The translations under genes were made by a program, and so were the position numbers. This document shows, one piece after another, positions 9,838-19,400 of a stretch of 64,000 nt of DNA (position 1 is the first letter of the stretch; each line of letters opens with the position of its first letter). The notes beneath the pieces were generated by a model. That model worked only from the letters and a program-made list of their open reading frames with translations, was not told the origin of the DNA and searched no databases. This DNA comes from CAXBBB01 sp963841855. GTDB lineage: Bacteria; Bacteroidota; Rhodothermia; Rhodothermales; BA12. The stretch is from positions 1,054,001 through 1,118,000 of the forward strand of contig CAWJEJ010000001.1 of assembly GCA_963841855.1 (NCBI GenBank), read 5' to 3'.

Positions 9838-12228
9838 ATGATCCGCTACGACCTGCTCCTCGCCTTTCGCTCGCTGCGGCGGCGCCCTGGATTCACAGCG
9901 CTGAACGCCATCGGCCTGAGCATCGGTCTGGCGTGTGCTCTGATCGCGTTTGCTCTCGTGCAGCACGAACTGCGTTTCGATGCGCACCACGCGCAGGCCG
10001 AACGGACATACCGCGTCGGGGCGCTGTGGCCGAACTGGAACGAGCAGGGCCCCTCGTATCAGGAGCAGACGCCGACGGCTCTGGTACCCATACTGCGAGA
10101 TGGCCTGCCCGGTGTCGGGCGCGTCGTTGAGCTTCGGGTGGGCTATGGCGAGCGATCCGTCCAGGTGGGCGAGACGTTTTTCAGTCAGGGCGGAAGGGCC
10201 TTCGTCGATCCGGATTTCTTCGACGTGTTCGACTACGCTGCTCTGTCGGGGAGCGTCGACCGACTCACGCTTCCCAACACCGTCGCCCTGACCCAAACGA
10301 ACGCGCAGCGCCTGTTCGGAGACGCGGAAGCTGTCGGCCAGTCGCTCCGCTACGGCCCTGATCGGTCGTTCGAAGTGGTGGCGGTCTTGGCCGATCCACC
10401 CGCTCAGACGCACCTGCCGTTCTCGTTCTTTGTCTCACTGGCGACGCTCTCGCCTTCCTACGACGAGTGGGGGTTCTCCGACGGCCACTCGTCATACGTC
10501 GTACTCGAACCGGGCGCGTCTGCGGCAGCCGTCGAGCGGCAACTGGGTGTCATCCAGAAGACGCACCAGACTCCCGAGGAGCAGGCCAGCCAGCAGTTCG
10601 TGCTGCAGCCGCTGCGCTCGATCCACACCGACGCGCGCTACGGCGCCTATCCGGGCGGCTACGTGATGAACCCCCAGTATCTGTGGGGTTTGGGGCTGAT
10701 CGGCGTGCTGATCCTGCTGTCGGCGGCCGTCAACTATGTCAACCTCGCGACGGCGCAGGGAGCGGCTCGCGCGAGGGAAATCGGCGTCCGCAAAGCCATC
10801 GGAAGCACGCGCGGTCAGCTGGCGATGCGGCTGCTGGCCGAGGCCGTCCTACTATCGGCGGGCGCTGCTGCTCTGGGCTGGGCCGCTGCGTTGGCGCTGC
10901 TTCCCCTCGTGGCCGACCTCTTCAAGATCGACGTCACGCGGGCGATCCTGCTGAGCCCCCAGGGGCTGTCGTTTGTGGCGGGTGTCACGTTCGTCGTCGC
11001 CGGACTCGCAGGGTTCTATCCTTCCATCGTGCTCTCGCGCTACGAACCGGCGACCGTTCTGCGGCGGCTGGGATCGTCGGGCCAGGTCGGCGCGCGCGGA
11101 TTGCGGCGCGGGCTCGTCGTCTTCCAGTTTGCGGCGGCGCTGGCGTTGCTGCTCGGGGCGCTGGCGGTGTTGCAGCAGATGCGCTACGTCGAGCACAAAG
11201 ATCTGGGTTTCGAGAGTCAGGCCCGAGTCGTCGTTCCCACACCGGACGACGAAGCGGGTCGCGCTCGCTTTCGCGAGGCTCTCGAGCGGGCTCCGGCCGT
11301 GCAGTCGGTCACGTACGCGATGGGCGGGCCGACCAAGCCCGGCCGCCTAAGCCACCGGTACGTGTGGGGCGACGACCTGAGCGGCTCAGGCGAGTCGCTG
11401 CTCACCGTCCCCATCGACGCGGAGTATACCGAAACGTTCGGAATCAACCTCCTAGCTGGACGCACCCTCCGACCCGAGGACGAAATCCTCCCCCACAGCC
11501 GAGCGATCCTCGTCAACCAATCGATGGTCCAGCGGATGGGATTTGGCAGCGCCGACGAAGCGATCGGCGCGACGCTGTACACCCACGACGAGCAGACTCC
11601 GCTCGAAGTCGTCGGGGTGACCGAAGATTTCCACCACGCGTCGCTGCGCAGTCAGATCGCTCCGGCCGTCCTGCTCTACTGGCCGCGCTGGACGCACCAG
11701 GCCGGTGTCGCACTTGCGCCAGACGATGTAGCGGCTGGACTGGCTCAAACCCAGGACGCTTTCGCCCAGGTCTTTCCCGAAGCGCACTTCCGCTACACGT
11801 TCGTCGACGACTACCTGGGCACGCTCTACGAACCCGAGCGCATGATAGCGAGCGCTTTTCAGATGTTCACGCTGCTTGCGCTGTTGGTCGCCTGTCTGGG
11901 CTTGTTCGGACTCGCGGCGCTCACGGCGGCGCAGCGATCCAAGGAGGTCGGCGTTCGGAAAGCACTCGGTGCGAGCGTAGCCTCTATCGTAGCGTTGCTG
12001 TCGCGCGAGGTCGTCGGGCTAGCCGCAATCGCATCCGTCGTGAGCATCGTGCCGGTCCTGCTCCTCGTGAACCGCTGGCTCGACGGCTTCGCCTATCACG
12101 TCTCGCCCGGCGTCGGAACGGGATTGGCGGCGCTGACTCTAGTGCTGATCGTCGCGCTGGCGACCGTGGGATGGCACGCGCTGAGCGCCGCTCGCGTCAG
12201 TCCCGTCGATGTGCTACGCGGCGAATGA
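9838..12228 (+). CDS. MacB/FtsX-type ABC permease
   Basis: 796 residues from ATG 9838. A TTG two codons earlier is in frame, but the MIRYDLLLAFRSLRRR leader is almost identical to that of the next gene (MIRYDLLLALRSLRR), which fixes the start. Helix 1 is IGLSIGLACALIAFALV. Coupling motifs are REIGVRKAIGST and KEVGVRKALGAS, and the end is SPVDVLRGE. A 67-base gap containing hairpin D precedes it. The shared leader with the gene at 12286 suggests the two are close sisters within the array. Confidence 0.9.
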   Translation: MIRYDLLLAFRSLRRRPGFTALNAIGLSIGLACALIAFALVQHELRFDAHHAQAERTYRVGALWPNWNEQGPSYQEQTPTALVPILRDGLPGVGRVVELRVGYGERSVQVGETFFSQGGRAFVDPDFFDVFDYAALSGSVDRLTLPNTVALTQTNAQRLFGDAEAVGQSLRYGPDRSFEVVAVLADPPAQTHLPFSFFVSLATLSPSYDEWGFSDGHSSYVVLEPGASAAAVERQLGVIQKTHQTPEEQASQQFVLQPLRSIHTDARYGAYPGGYVMNPQYLWGLGLIGVLILLSAAVNYVNLATAQGAARAREIGVRKAIGSTRGQLAMRLLAEAVLLSAGAAALGWAAALALLPLVADLFKIDVTRAILLSPQGLSFVAGVTFVVAGLAGFYPSIVLSRYEPATVLRRLGSSGQVGARGLRRGLVVFQFAAALALLLGALAVLQQMRYVEHKDLGFESQARVVVPTPDDEAGRARFREALERAPAVQSVTYAMGGPTKPGRLSHRYVWGDDLSGSGESLLTVPIDAEYTETFGINLLAGRTLRPEDEILPHSRAILVNQSMVQRMGFGSADEAIGATLYTHDEQTPLEVVGVTEDFHHASLRSQIAPAVLLYWPRWTHQAGVALAPDDVAAGLAQTQDAFAQVFPEAHFRYTFVDDYLGTLYEPERMIASAFQMFTLLALLVACLGLFGLAALTAAQRSKEVGVRKALGASVASIVALLSREVVGLAAIASVVSIVPVLLLVNRWLDGFAYHVSPGVGTGLAALTLVLIVALATVGWHALSAARVSPVDVLRGE

Positions 12229-12249
12229 CGCGCTGCTTTCTCACTCCTC

Positions 12250-12273
12250 CGACGCAGCGTGCTGCGCCGCTAC
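12250..12273 (-). repeat. GTAG-type REP-like hairpin E
   Basis: Arms CGCAGC (12253-12258) and GCTGCG (12261-12266), extendable past one mismatch, are followed by CTAC at 12270-12273, 12 bases before ATG 12286. Confidence 0.6.
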
Positions 12274-12285
12274 ACACGCTCTCTG

Positions 12286-14667
12286 ATGATCCGCTACGAC
12301 CTGCTCCTCGCTCTGCGCTCGCTGCGACGCAACCGGGGCTACGCGCTCCTCAACAGCGTCGGGCTGACGCTCGGGCTGGCCGTCGCCATCCTGGTGCTGG
12401 CGTATCTGGGCTACGAACGCGCGTTCGATCAGCATCTGCCCCACGCCGACCGGACGTACCGGATGGAGTCGAACTATAGGGCGAGTTGGTACTCGACGAT
12501 CGGCTTTGGGGGCTACTTCAACGAACCGATCGAAGGTCAGGTGCGGCTCGCGACAGAACTCGAAGCCGAACCGACCATCGAGGTCGCATCACTCGTCTAT
12601 CTGGACGCCAACACACAGTACGTAGAGGCAGCGAACGAGCGCTTTGACGAAGACCGCATCCTGTTCACCGTCACCGGCGACGCGACGACCGACATCTTTG
12701 GCCTGGACTTCATCGCAGGCGATCCAGCGACAGCGCTCGACCGACAAATGTCTGCTGTTCTGACCGAGGAGACGGCGCTGCGCTACTTCGGAACGACCGA
12801 TGCCGTCGGCCAGACGATTGCGCGCGATACGCTGACGTACCAAGTGACCGGCGTCATCGCCGCACCTCCGGCGACGCAGCACATCCGCTACGACCTGATC
12901 GTGCACGAGCGGATTCCCAACTTCGGCGCCTACACGTACGTCCGGTTGGTACCTGGAGCCGACGTAGCCGCTGCCGAATCTGCTGCCACACGCGCCGTGT
13001 ACCGAGTCCGCCCCGCTCGGGCCGAAGATCCGCTGCACAAAGGCGAGCGACTGACTCGGGTCACCGATTTGCGCCTGGCCGATCCGACGCTCTACGACGC
13101 CGAGCCGCCCGCCGACGCGCGCTACCTCTACCTGTTCGGCATCGCCGCGATCTTGCTGCTCGCCATCGCCGCGTCGAATTATGCCAACCTATCCGTCGCG
13201 CTCTACCAGCGCCGGAGCCGCGATATCGGCGTACGCAAGGCGATGGGTGCCGGACGAGGACGGCTGATCGCGTCGTTCTTCGGCGAGTCGGTCTTGCTGT
13301 CGGCGCTTTGCCTGATTCCGGCGTACCTGATCGCGTGGATCACGCTTGGGCTGCTCAACTCGGCGATGGGCGTCGAGATCGCCGCTATGTCGCTGGTCTC
13401 GCCGCCGTTCGTGCTGCTCATCGTGGTATTGGCGCTCGTCACCGGGCTGATCGCGGGGGCGTATCCGGCACTCGTTCTGTCGCGCGCGGCAGCCGTCGAC
13501 CTCTTCGGCGGACGCTCGTCGGCAGGACAGGGCAGCGCGTGGATGCGGCGAGCGCTCGTCGGCGCGCAGTTCGCGCTCCTCGTCGGACTGGCGAGCGGCG
13601 CGTGGGTGGTGCAGCGGCAAGTCGCGTTCATCGGCGACAAAGACCTGGGCTTCCAGACCAGCGGCGTCGTCCACCTGCAAGGCCTGGGCGACATCGACGC
13701 GTTCAACCGCTTCAAAGCCGAACTGTCCGACATCCCGGCCGTCCGCGCGCTGGGGACGGGTCCGCTCCCCGGCCCCGGCTTCAACCGCACGACCTACCGC
13801 GCGCTAGGCAGCGACGTGGTCTACGACGACGCCAACCTGGTCACGACGGACCTTGCCTACTTCGACGTGATGCAGATTCCCGCCGGCGACGCACTGGGCG
13901 CGTTCGACGGCGGGCCGGACCGCCTGTTCTTCGCCAACCGCGCCGCCGCCGACCGCCTCGGCCTGCCCGAGCGAGGCGGCCAGGTCGTGATGGAGCCCGA
14001 ATACATGGCCAGCGAAGGCACGCCCGACGCCGCCGATGCCGTCGCCGCCATCCTCCCCGACTGGCACCTGTTCTCGCTGCGTGAAGAAGTCCGCCCCTTG
14101 TTCGTGTCGGTCCAGCGCGAGCCGACGTGGATTTGGAACGCCATCGCCCGCGTCGACACGCGTGACCTGCCTGCGACGATGGAAGCCCTGGAAGCCGCCT
14201 GGAACCGCGCCGTCCCCACGCTGCCGTTCGCGCCCCGCTGGGTCGACGAGGACCTGGCGAGCCTGTACGAGCAGGAGCAGCGCGCGGCCAGTTTCAGCAC
14301 GGTTCTTTCGATCCTCGCCGTCGTCCTGACGTTGCTAGGCTTGATCGGCGTCGTGGCGTACGCGGCAGCGCGGAGGCGTAAGGAAATCGGCGTGCGCAAA
14401 GTGCTGGGCGCGCATCCGGCGCAGTTGGTGGCGCTGCTGACGCGCGAACTGGTCGCCATCGTCGGCGTCGCGTTCGTGGTCGGAGCGCCCGTCGCCTATT
14501 GGCTGACGAACACGTGGCTCGGTGGATTCGCCTACCGCGTCGCGCTGGGGCCGCTGACGTTCGTCGCCATCGGCCTGCTGCTGCTCGTGATCGCGCTGGG
14601 CGTGACAGCGGCCCAAACGTGGCGAGCCGCCAGCGTCAACCCCGCGACGGTCTTGCGCGACGAGTAA
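12286..14667 (+). CDS. MacB/FtsX-type ABC permease
   Basis: 793 residues from ATG 12286 (MIRYDLLLALRSLRRNRGY); the frame is open nine codons further up but that part reads through hairpin E. Helix 1 is VGLTLGLAVAILVLAYL. The first FtsX block carries RDIGVRKAMGAG after NYANLSVALY, so the usual NxxNLxTA signature is altered here. The second block has KEIGVRKVLGAH. The end is NPATVLRDE. The 58-base gap to the next permease has no CTAC hairpin, unlike the five before it. Confidence 0.9.
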   Translation: MIRYDLLLALRSLRRNRGYALLNSVGLTLGLAVAILVLAYLGYERAFDQHLPHADRTYRMESNYRASWYSTIGFGGYFNEPIEGQVRLATELEAEPTIEVASLVYLDANTQYVEAANERFDEDRILFTVTGDATTDIFGLDFIAGDPATALDRQMSAVLTEETALRYFGTTDAVGQTIARDTLTYQVTGVIAAPPATQHIRYDLIVHERIPNFGAYTYVRLVPGADVAAAESAATRAVYRVRPARAEDPLHKGERLTRVTDLRLADPTLYDAEPPADARYLYLFGIAAILLLAIAASNYANLSVALYQRRSRDIGVRKAMGAGRGRLIASFFGESVLLSALCLIPAYLIAWITLGLLNSAMGVEIAAMSLVSPPFVLLIVVLALVTGLIAGAYPALVLSRAAAVDLFGGRSSAGQGSAWMRRALVGAQFALLVGLASGAWVVQRQVAFIGDKDLGFQTSGVVHLQGLGDIDAFNRFKAELSDIPAVRALGTGPLPGPGFNRTTYRALGSDVVYDDANLVTTDLAYFDVMQIPAGDALGAFDGGPDRLFFANRAAADRLGLPERGGQVVMEPEYMASEGTPDAADAVAAILPDWHLFSLREEVRPLFVSVQREPTWIWNAIARVDTRDLPATMEALEAAWNRAVPTLPFAPRWVDEDLASLYEQEQRAASFSTVLSILAVVLTLLGLIGVVAYAAARRRKEIGVRKVLGAHPAQLVALLTRELVAIVGVAFVVGAPVAYWLTNTWLGGFAYRVALGPLTFVAIGLLLLVIALGVTAAQTWRAASVNPATVLRDE

Positions 14668-14725
14668 AACTGTGTACCATGTGGGCGGTCCGCAGAGTAA
14701 CGTTCAGTAACACTCATACACGGTT

Positions 14726-17071
14726 ATGCTGGTCTCCGACTTTCGTACTGCGTTTCGCAGCCTCTCTCGTCGCCGAGGCTACTCGGCACTGCACCTCACC
14801 GGGCTGGGCGTCGGGCTGGCGTGCTGCCTGCTGATCGGCCTGTTCGTGCGCGACGAACTGCGCTACGACCGCTTCCACTCGGACGGCGACCGCATCGTCC
14901 GGCTGATGGCAAAGGGCACGTTCAACAATGGATTCGACTTCTCGCTGGGCGGACTGCCGTCGGGCGCGGCGATGGATCTGATGCGCTCGCTGCCCGAGGT
15001 CGAGATGACGACGCAGGTGGGCCAGCCGCAATCGCGTACGATTCATCATGACGGCGAGCGGACCGAGGAAGGCGGTTTCCTCTCCGTCGACGCGCACTTT
15101 TTCGACGTGTTCGGCTTCGACCTGATCGCGGGCGACGCGTCGGCGCTCAAGCGAAACGGGGGCGTCTTTCTCACCCAGAGCCTAGCCCAGCGCTACTTCC
15201 CCGGCGTCGACCCGATTGGGCAACTGCTCTACCTGTCGCCCACCAACGGAACCGAAATCGTCGGCATCGTCGCCGATCCACCGGTGCATTCGAGTTTGCG
15301 ATTTCAAGCGCTGCTGACGACCGAACTCGTCGAGCGCTGGTCGGCAGGCGGCAACCCGACGTACGCCCGCCTGCGAGTCCTATCTGACACGGCGACGGTC
15401 GTCCCCTACGTCGAAGCTCAACTGGTAGAGCGGCTGGACGGCTTCGTGTCGGCGACCGTCGAGGCGATGCCGCTCACCGAGTTATACCTCAACGGACAGA
15501 CGTACGCGTCGGACTATTCGAGCGGGTCGGGCTTGCTACGGGGCAACGCGGCGTACGTGTGGGCATTCGGAGCGGCAGCGCTGCTGATTCTGTTTGTCGC
15601 AAGCATCACCTACGTCACGCTGGCGACGGCGCAGGCGGCGGAGCGGGCGCGCGAGATCGGCGTGCGCAAAGCCCTGGGCGGATCGCGCGGGCAACTGGCG
15701 CGGCAGTTCGTCATCGAAGCGGCCTTGCTGACGACCGGTGCACTGATCGTCGCCGCAATCCTGGCGCACCTGGCGCTGCCCGGCCTCAACGCGCTGACCG
15801 ACAAATCGCTCATCATCGACTATCTCGGAGATCCGTTCGTGGTGATGCTATTCGTAGGCGTCGGCGTTGGGGTGACTGTTCTGTGCGGGCTGTATCCGGC
15901 GATCTACCTGTCGGCGTTCAGCCCGATAGAGGCGCTGAGCAGTCGGAGTATGGGCGTAGGGCGCGGCGCGTGGATACGTCGGGTTCTGGTGACGACGCAG
16001 TTTGCCGTTTCGGTCGGGCTGCTGCTGTGCGCCGTCACGATGAGCCGCCAACTCGACTTCCTGGCAGACAAAGAACTGGGCTTTGCGGGCGACCAACTCG
16101 TCCGGCTCGACCACGTCGCGGCGGACCGGTACGACGGCTACAAAACGGCGCTGCTCGCCCTCCCCGGCGTGCGCGGCGTGACGACGGCGCCCCAGTTTCC
16201 CAATGGGATGAGCGGATGGTACAGGTTCGATATGGACGAACCGGGCGCTCCTGCCGACGGCACGTTCGACATCATGAAAACCGACGCCGACTTCCCCTCG
16301 ACGTTCGGCACTCCCATCGTCGCCGGACGCTATTTCGAGTCGGGACGCCCAGCGGATTCCACTTCGGTCGTGCTCAGCGCTGCGGGCGCCCGATCGTTCG
16401 GATGGACGCCCGGCGAGGCCGTCGGCAAGACCATCGGTGAGGAGGAGATGCGCGTCATCGGCGTGCTGGCCGACCTGCACGGAGCGGCACTCACGTCGGA
16501 GTTGCGTCCCTCGTTCTACAGCCTGACCAGCGAGCGCTACCGAACGGTCTATCTGCGCATCGACCCACAACAGGCATCCGCTGTTCTAGACGATGTCGAA
16601 GCATTACACGACGAGTTTCAGCCTGGCGCGTTCGACTACGTCTTCCTAGACGACGCGTTTGCGTCGTATTTCGCCTCGGACCAGCGGCTGCGGACGCTGA
16701 TTTCGGTCTTCACCCTGGTCGCCCTCTTGCTGGCCGCGCTGGGCATCGTCGGGCTGGCGACGCACGCCGCCGCTCGCCGGACGCGTGAGATCGGGATCCG
16801 CAAGGTGTTGGGCGCGAGCGAGATTGGGCTGGTGCTGCGTTTGTCTCGTGAGTTCGCGATTCTTTCGGTCGCCGGGTTCGTCGTCGCCGCGCCGATTGCC
16901 GCCTGGGTGATGCGGACGTGGCTCGACGGATTTCCGTACCGCGTCGGCCTGGGAGTGAGTGCGTTCGTGCTCGCCGGAGCCGTCGTTTGCGCGGGAGCGC
17001 TCGGAGTGGCTGCGCTGCGGACGTTCCGAGTCGCACGAGCTAACCCGGTCGATGCGCTGCGACACGAGTAG
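14726..17071 (+). CDS. MacB/FtsX-type ABC permease
   Basis: 781 residues from ATG 14726 (MLVSDFRTAFRSLSRRRGY). Helix 1 is LGVGLACCLLIGLFV. Coupling motifs are REIGVRKALGGS in the first block and REIGIRKVLGAS in the second. In the first block the helix before the motif reads ITYVTLATAQ, lacking the Asn found in most paralogs. The end is NPVDALRHE. It is the last permease of the uninterrupted plus-strand run and converges on the minus-strand gene ending at 17085, with only 13 bases between stops. Confidence 0.9.
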   Translation: MLVSDFRTAFRSLSRRRGYSALHLTGLGVGLACCLLIGLFVRDELRYDRFHSDGDRIVRLMAKGTFNNGFDFSLGGLPSGAAMDLMRSLPEVEMTTQVGQPQSRTIHHDGERTEEGGFLSVDAHFFDVFGFDLIAGDASALKRNGGVFLTQSLAQRYFPGVDPIGQLLYLSPTNGTEIVGIVADPPVHSSLRFQALLTTELVERWSAGGNPTYARLRVLSDTATVVPYVEAQLVERLDGFVSATVEAMPLTELYLNGQTYASDYSSGSGLLRGNAAYVWAFGAAALLILFVASITYVTLATAQAAERAREIGVRKALGGSRGQLARQFVIEAALLTTGALIVAAILAHLALPGLNALTDKSLIIDYLGDPFVVMLFVGVGVGVTVLCGLYPAIYLSAFSPIEALSSRSMGVGRGAWIRRVLVTTQFAVSVGLLLCAVTMSRQLDFLADKELGFAGDQLVRLDHVAADRYDGYKTALLALPGVRGVTTAPQFPNGMSGWYRFDMDEPGAPADGTFDIMKTDADFPSTFGTPIVAGRYFESGRPADSTSVVLSAAGARSFGWTPGEAVGKTIGEEEMRVIGVLADLHGAALTSELRPSFYSLTSERYRTVYLRIDPQQASAVLDDVEALHDEFQPGAFDYVFLDDAFASYFASDQRLRTLISVFTLVALLLAALGIVGLATHAAARRTREIGIRKVLGASEIGLVLRLSREFAILSVAGFVVAAPIAAWVMRTWLDGFPYRVGLGVSAFVLAGAVVCAGALGVAALRTFRVARANPVDALRHE

Positions 17072-17084
17072 CCGCGCCGCTGGG

Positions 17085-19400
17085 TCACCGAGCGACCATC
17101 AGTGGGCGGCTCGTCACGACGCCGTCGGCGTGGAGGCGCAGCACGTAGGTGCCCGAGGAAAGAGCGTTCGTCGGCAGCGTGAGCGCGTGTGCTCCTGCTC
17201 CGAACGGGCGAGCATCCACGACGGCGACGCGGCGTCCCAGCAGGTCGTACACCTCGGCTCCGACCAAGCCTGCCGCGCCGATCACGAACGAGATGTGCGC
17301 CTCGGTTCGAGCAGGATGCGGGGCGATGCGTTCGATGGCGATCGGCCCTTCTAACTCGGCTCCAGACTCGGCCGAGACCGTGCGACTGGGGAAGAGTCCG
17401 GCGAAGGTATTGTCCGTGCGATCGTCTCCGTCGAAGAAGAGGCGAGCGGCGTCGAGCACGCGCATCGGTGGCACCTCGAACCACGCCGAGAGATCGACCA
17501 TCTCGCCTTCGATAGCCGTCGCGGTGCCGGGCAGCACGAAATCGTCGCGCGTGGCGTGCACGTAGGTCTGCACGTCGTCCAGCAGCCCCATCAGATCGAC
17601 GTGTCCGTCGCCCAAGAGGGTTTCGAGAACGGCGGCGTCGCGCAGAGCGGCGAGTACGTCGTCGGCGGCGTCGGACAGTTCGGGCATGACGTCGCGCAGG
17701 GCGTCTCCGGCTTCGAGCATTCGGTCGCGGCCCAGCGGCGTCAGGGCGAGGAAGTCCGGGTTGGCCCGCTGGAGCGCGGCGACGACGCGGAACGGTGTGT
17801 CGGCGTTCGAAAAGTCGAGTCTATTGGGATCGAGATACGTGTCGAATCCGGTGTCGGCCTCGTCGAGCAGGTACGTCACCTCGCCTGCAGCGCGATCGGC
17901 GGAACGCGCCAGTCCATCGACAGCCAAAGCGATCGCCTCGACCATGCCCGTCGTGACGACGACAGGCACGAAGTCGCCGTCAGCAACCGCGTTGGGATCG
18001 CCGCCCTCGTCGACGCGCAGGGAGAAGACGAACGCTTCGTAGCCATCGGCGGCGTCGAGCGCGCGCTGGAACTGCTCGGCGATGGCGTCGGCCCGGCTGA
18101 CTGCGCCGGTCGCGGCGTCGGCGTGGCGTTCGAGTAGCGTCTCGAAATCGCCCTTGGCCAGCAGCGAGACCGCGTCTTCCAAAGCGCTCGCGTTGTCGTC
18201 GAACACCTGAAACGCCAGCGCCATCGCCAATCCGGCATGCGCGTCGAACGTAGAAGCATTCGCGATCCGAGAGCGGAAGTCGCGCTCGAGCACCTGGACG
18301 CGCGCCCGCAAAACGTCGGATCCCGAGGCCACGCTCAGCGATGCGTCGACGCCCAGCAGGTCGCTCACGTCAGAAGGCAGTCCGGCAGGCAGCAGGTTGC
18401 CGAACGTGTAGGTGCTGCGCGCGGCGGCGGGCTGGCGAAAGAAGTCGAGCACGAGCGGATACAACCCGCCGTCCAACTGCTCGATCAGAGCGACGGGGCG
18501 GATGAGCGTCACGCCGTCCGATAGCAGGTAGCTGCGCCCGTCGAGCGCGGCGCGCACCTCGTCGAAGGCCTGGCCCAACTCGGCGCGCTCGCCCGTGATC
18601 GCGAGTTCGAAGGCGGAAAGCGGCTGAGCGTTGAGCGCCTCGTCCAGAGAGCGCGCGCTCCGCTCGACGCTCAGCAGCAAGGCGCGGATCTGAGCCAGGC
18701 TGGAAGCGGGCGAGCGGCGATCTTCGGCCAGCGCTGCGATCTGCTCGATGGTGGCGATCAGTTCGAAACCGACCTCCTCGAAATCGGCTGCGGCATCCAA
18801 CGCTCCCGTGATGGCATTGCGATCGAAGACGAGCGTGCCAGCGCCCGAGTCCTCGATGCGAAACGAGACCGAGAAGGGCGACGATTCCAGGCTCAGCGCT
18901 TCCAGGTCTCCGGCGAACGTCTGAGCGTAGCGCGCCAGTCCACCGGCCCAGTTCATGACGAGCGTCTGAGTTTCGCTGCTGTGCTCGTCGAACCCGCTAG
19001 CGAGGCGGTTGGCGTCGGCTTCGAGCGCGCGGTAGCGTTCACCAGCGGTCAAGTCGAGCATAGTCCTGGCCAGCTGCTCGGCGTCGCGAAAGTCCAACCC
19101 CTCGAAGTCGCGCTCGTAGATCGTCTGCAGTTGCTCGATTTCGCTCTCGAACAGGGGAATCAGTGTGCCAATGAGGCTGTCGGTCGTCGTGTGGATGAGC
19201 GCGACCTGCACCAGGGCGCGTCCGGCGCGCGCGCGCGACGAGGCGGGCGCGTCGTCGCCGGAGATCTGCGCAGAGAAGGCAGCGTCGTTCGCGCGCAGGT
19301 AGCGCACGTAGTCGGGATCGGACGTGAGTTGGAACGTGAGATCCTGCGCCCAGACGGACGGGGCGAGCAGGGCGACGAAGAGGAGGAGCGCACGCGTCAT
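17085..19400 (-). CDS. Secreted protein with type IX sorting domain, unknown function
   Basis: 771 residues. A signal peptide (MTRALLLFVALLAPSVWAQ) is followed by a long, Asp/Glu/Ala-rich, apparently helical region with no motif I recognise. The C-terminal 85 residues resemble a type IX secretion sorting domain: IAPHPARTEAHISF, then VYDLLGRRVAVV, then SSGTYVLRLHADG, ending PLMVAR. The protein is therefore probably exported and either attached to or released from the cell surface. It starts inside the end of the upstream gene (ATGA overlap with 19397), so the two are translationally coupled. It interrupts the permease array on the opposite strand. Function is unknown; surface export is inferred. 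Confidence 0.85.
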   Translation of the reverse strand: MTRALLLFVALLAPSVWAQDLTFQLTSDPDYVRYLRANDAAFSAQISGDDAPASSRARAGRALVQVALIHTTTDSLIGTLIPLFESEIEQLQTIYERDFEGLDFRDAEQLARTMLDLTAGERYRALEADANRLASGFDEHSSETQTLVMNWAGGLARYAQTFAGDLEALSLESSPFSVSFRIEDSGAGTLVFDRNAITGALDAAADFEEVGFELIATIEQIAALAEDRRSPASSLAQIRALLLSVERSARSLDEALNAQPLSAFELAITGERAELGQAFDEVRAALDGRSYLLSDGVTLIRPVALIEQLDGGLYPLVLDFFRQPAAARSTYTFGNLLPAGLPSDVSDLLGVDASLSVASGSDVLRARVQVLERDFRSRIANASTFDAHAGLAMALAFQVFDDNASALEDAVSLLAKGDFETLLERHADAATGAVSRADAIAEQFQRALDAADGYEAFVFSLRVDEGGDPNAVADGDFVPVVVTTGMVEAIALAVDGLARSADRAAGEVTYLLDEADTGFDTYLDPNRLDFSNADTPFRVVAALQRANPDFLALTPLGRDRMLEAGDALRDVMPELSDAADDVLAALRDAAVLETLLGDGHVDLMGLLDDVQTYVHATRDDFVLPGTATAIEGEMVDLSAWFEVPPMRVLDAARLFFDGDDRTDNTFAGLFPSRTVSAESGAELEGPIAIERIAPHPARTEAHISFVIGAAGLVGAEVYDLLGRRVAVVDARPFGAGAHALTLPTNALSSGTYVLRLHADGVVTSRPLMVAR

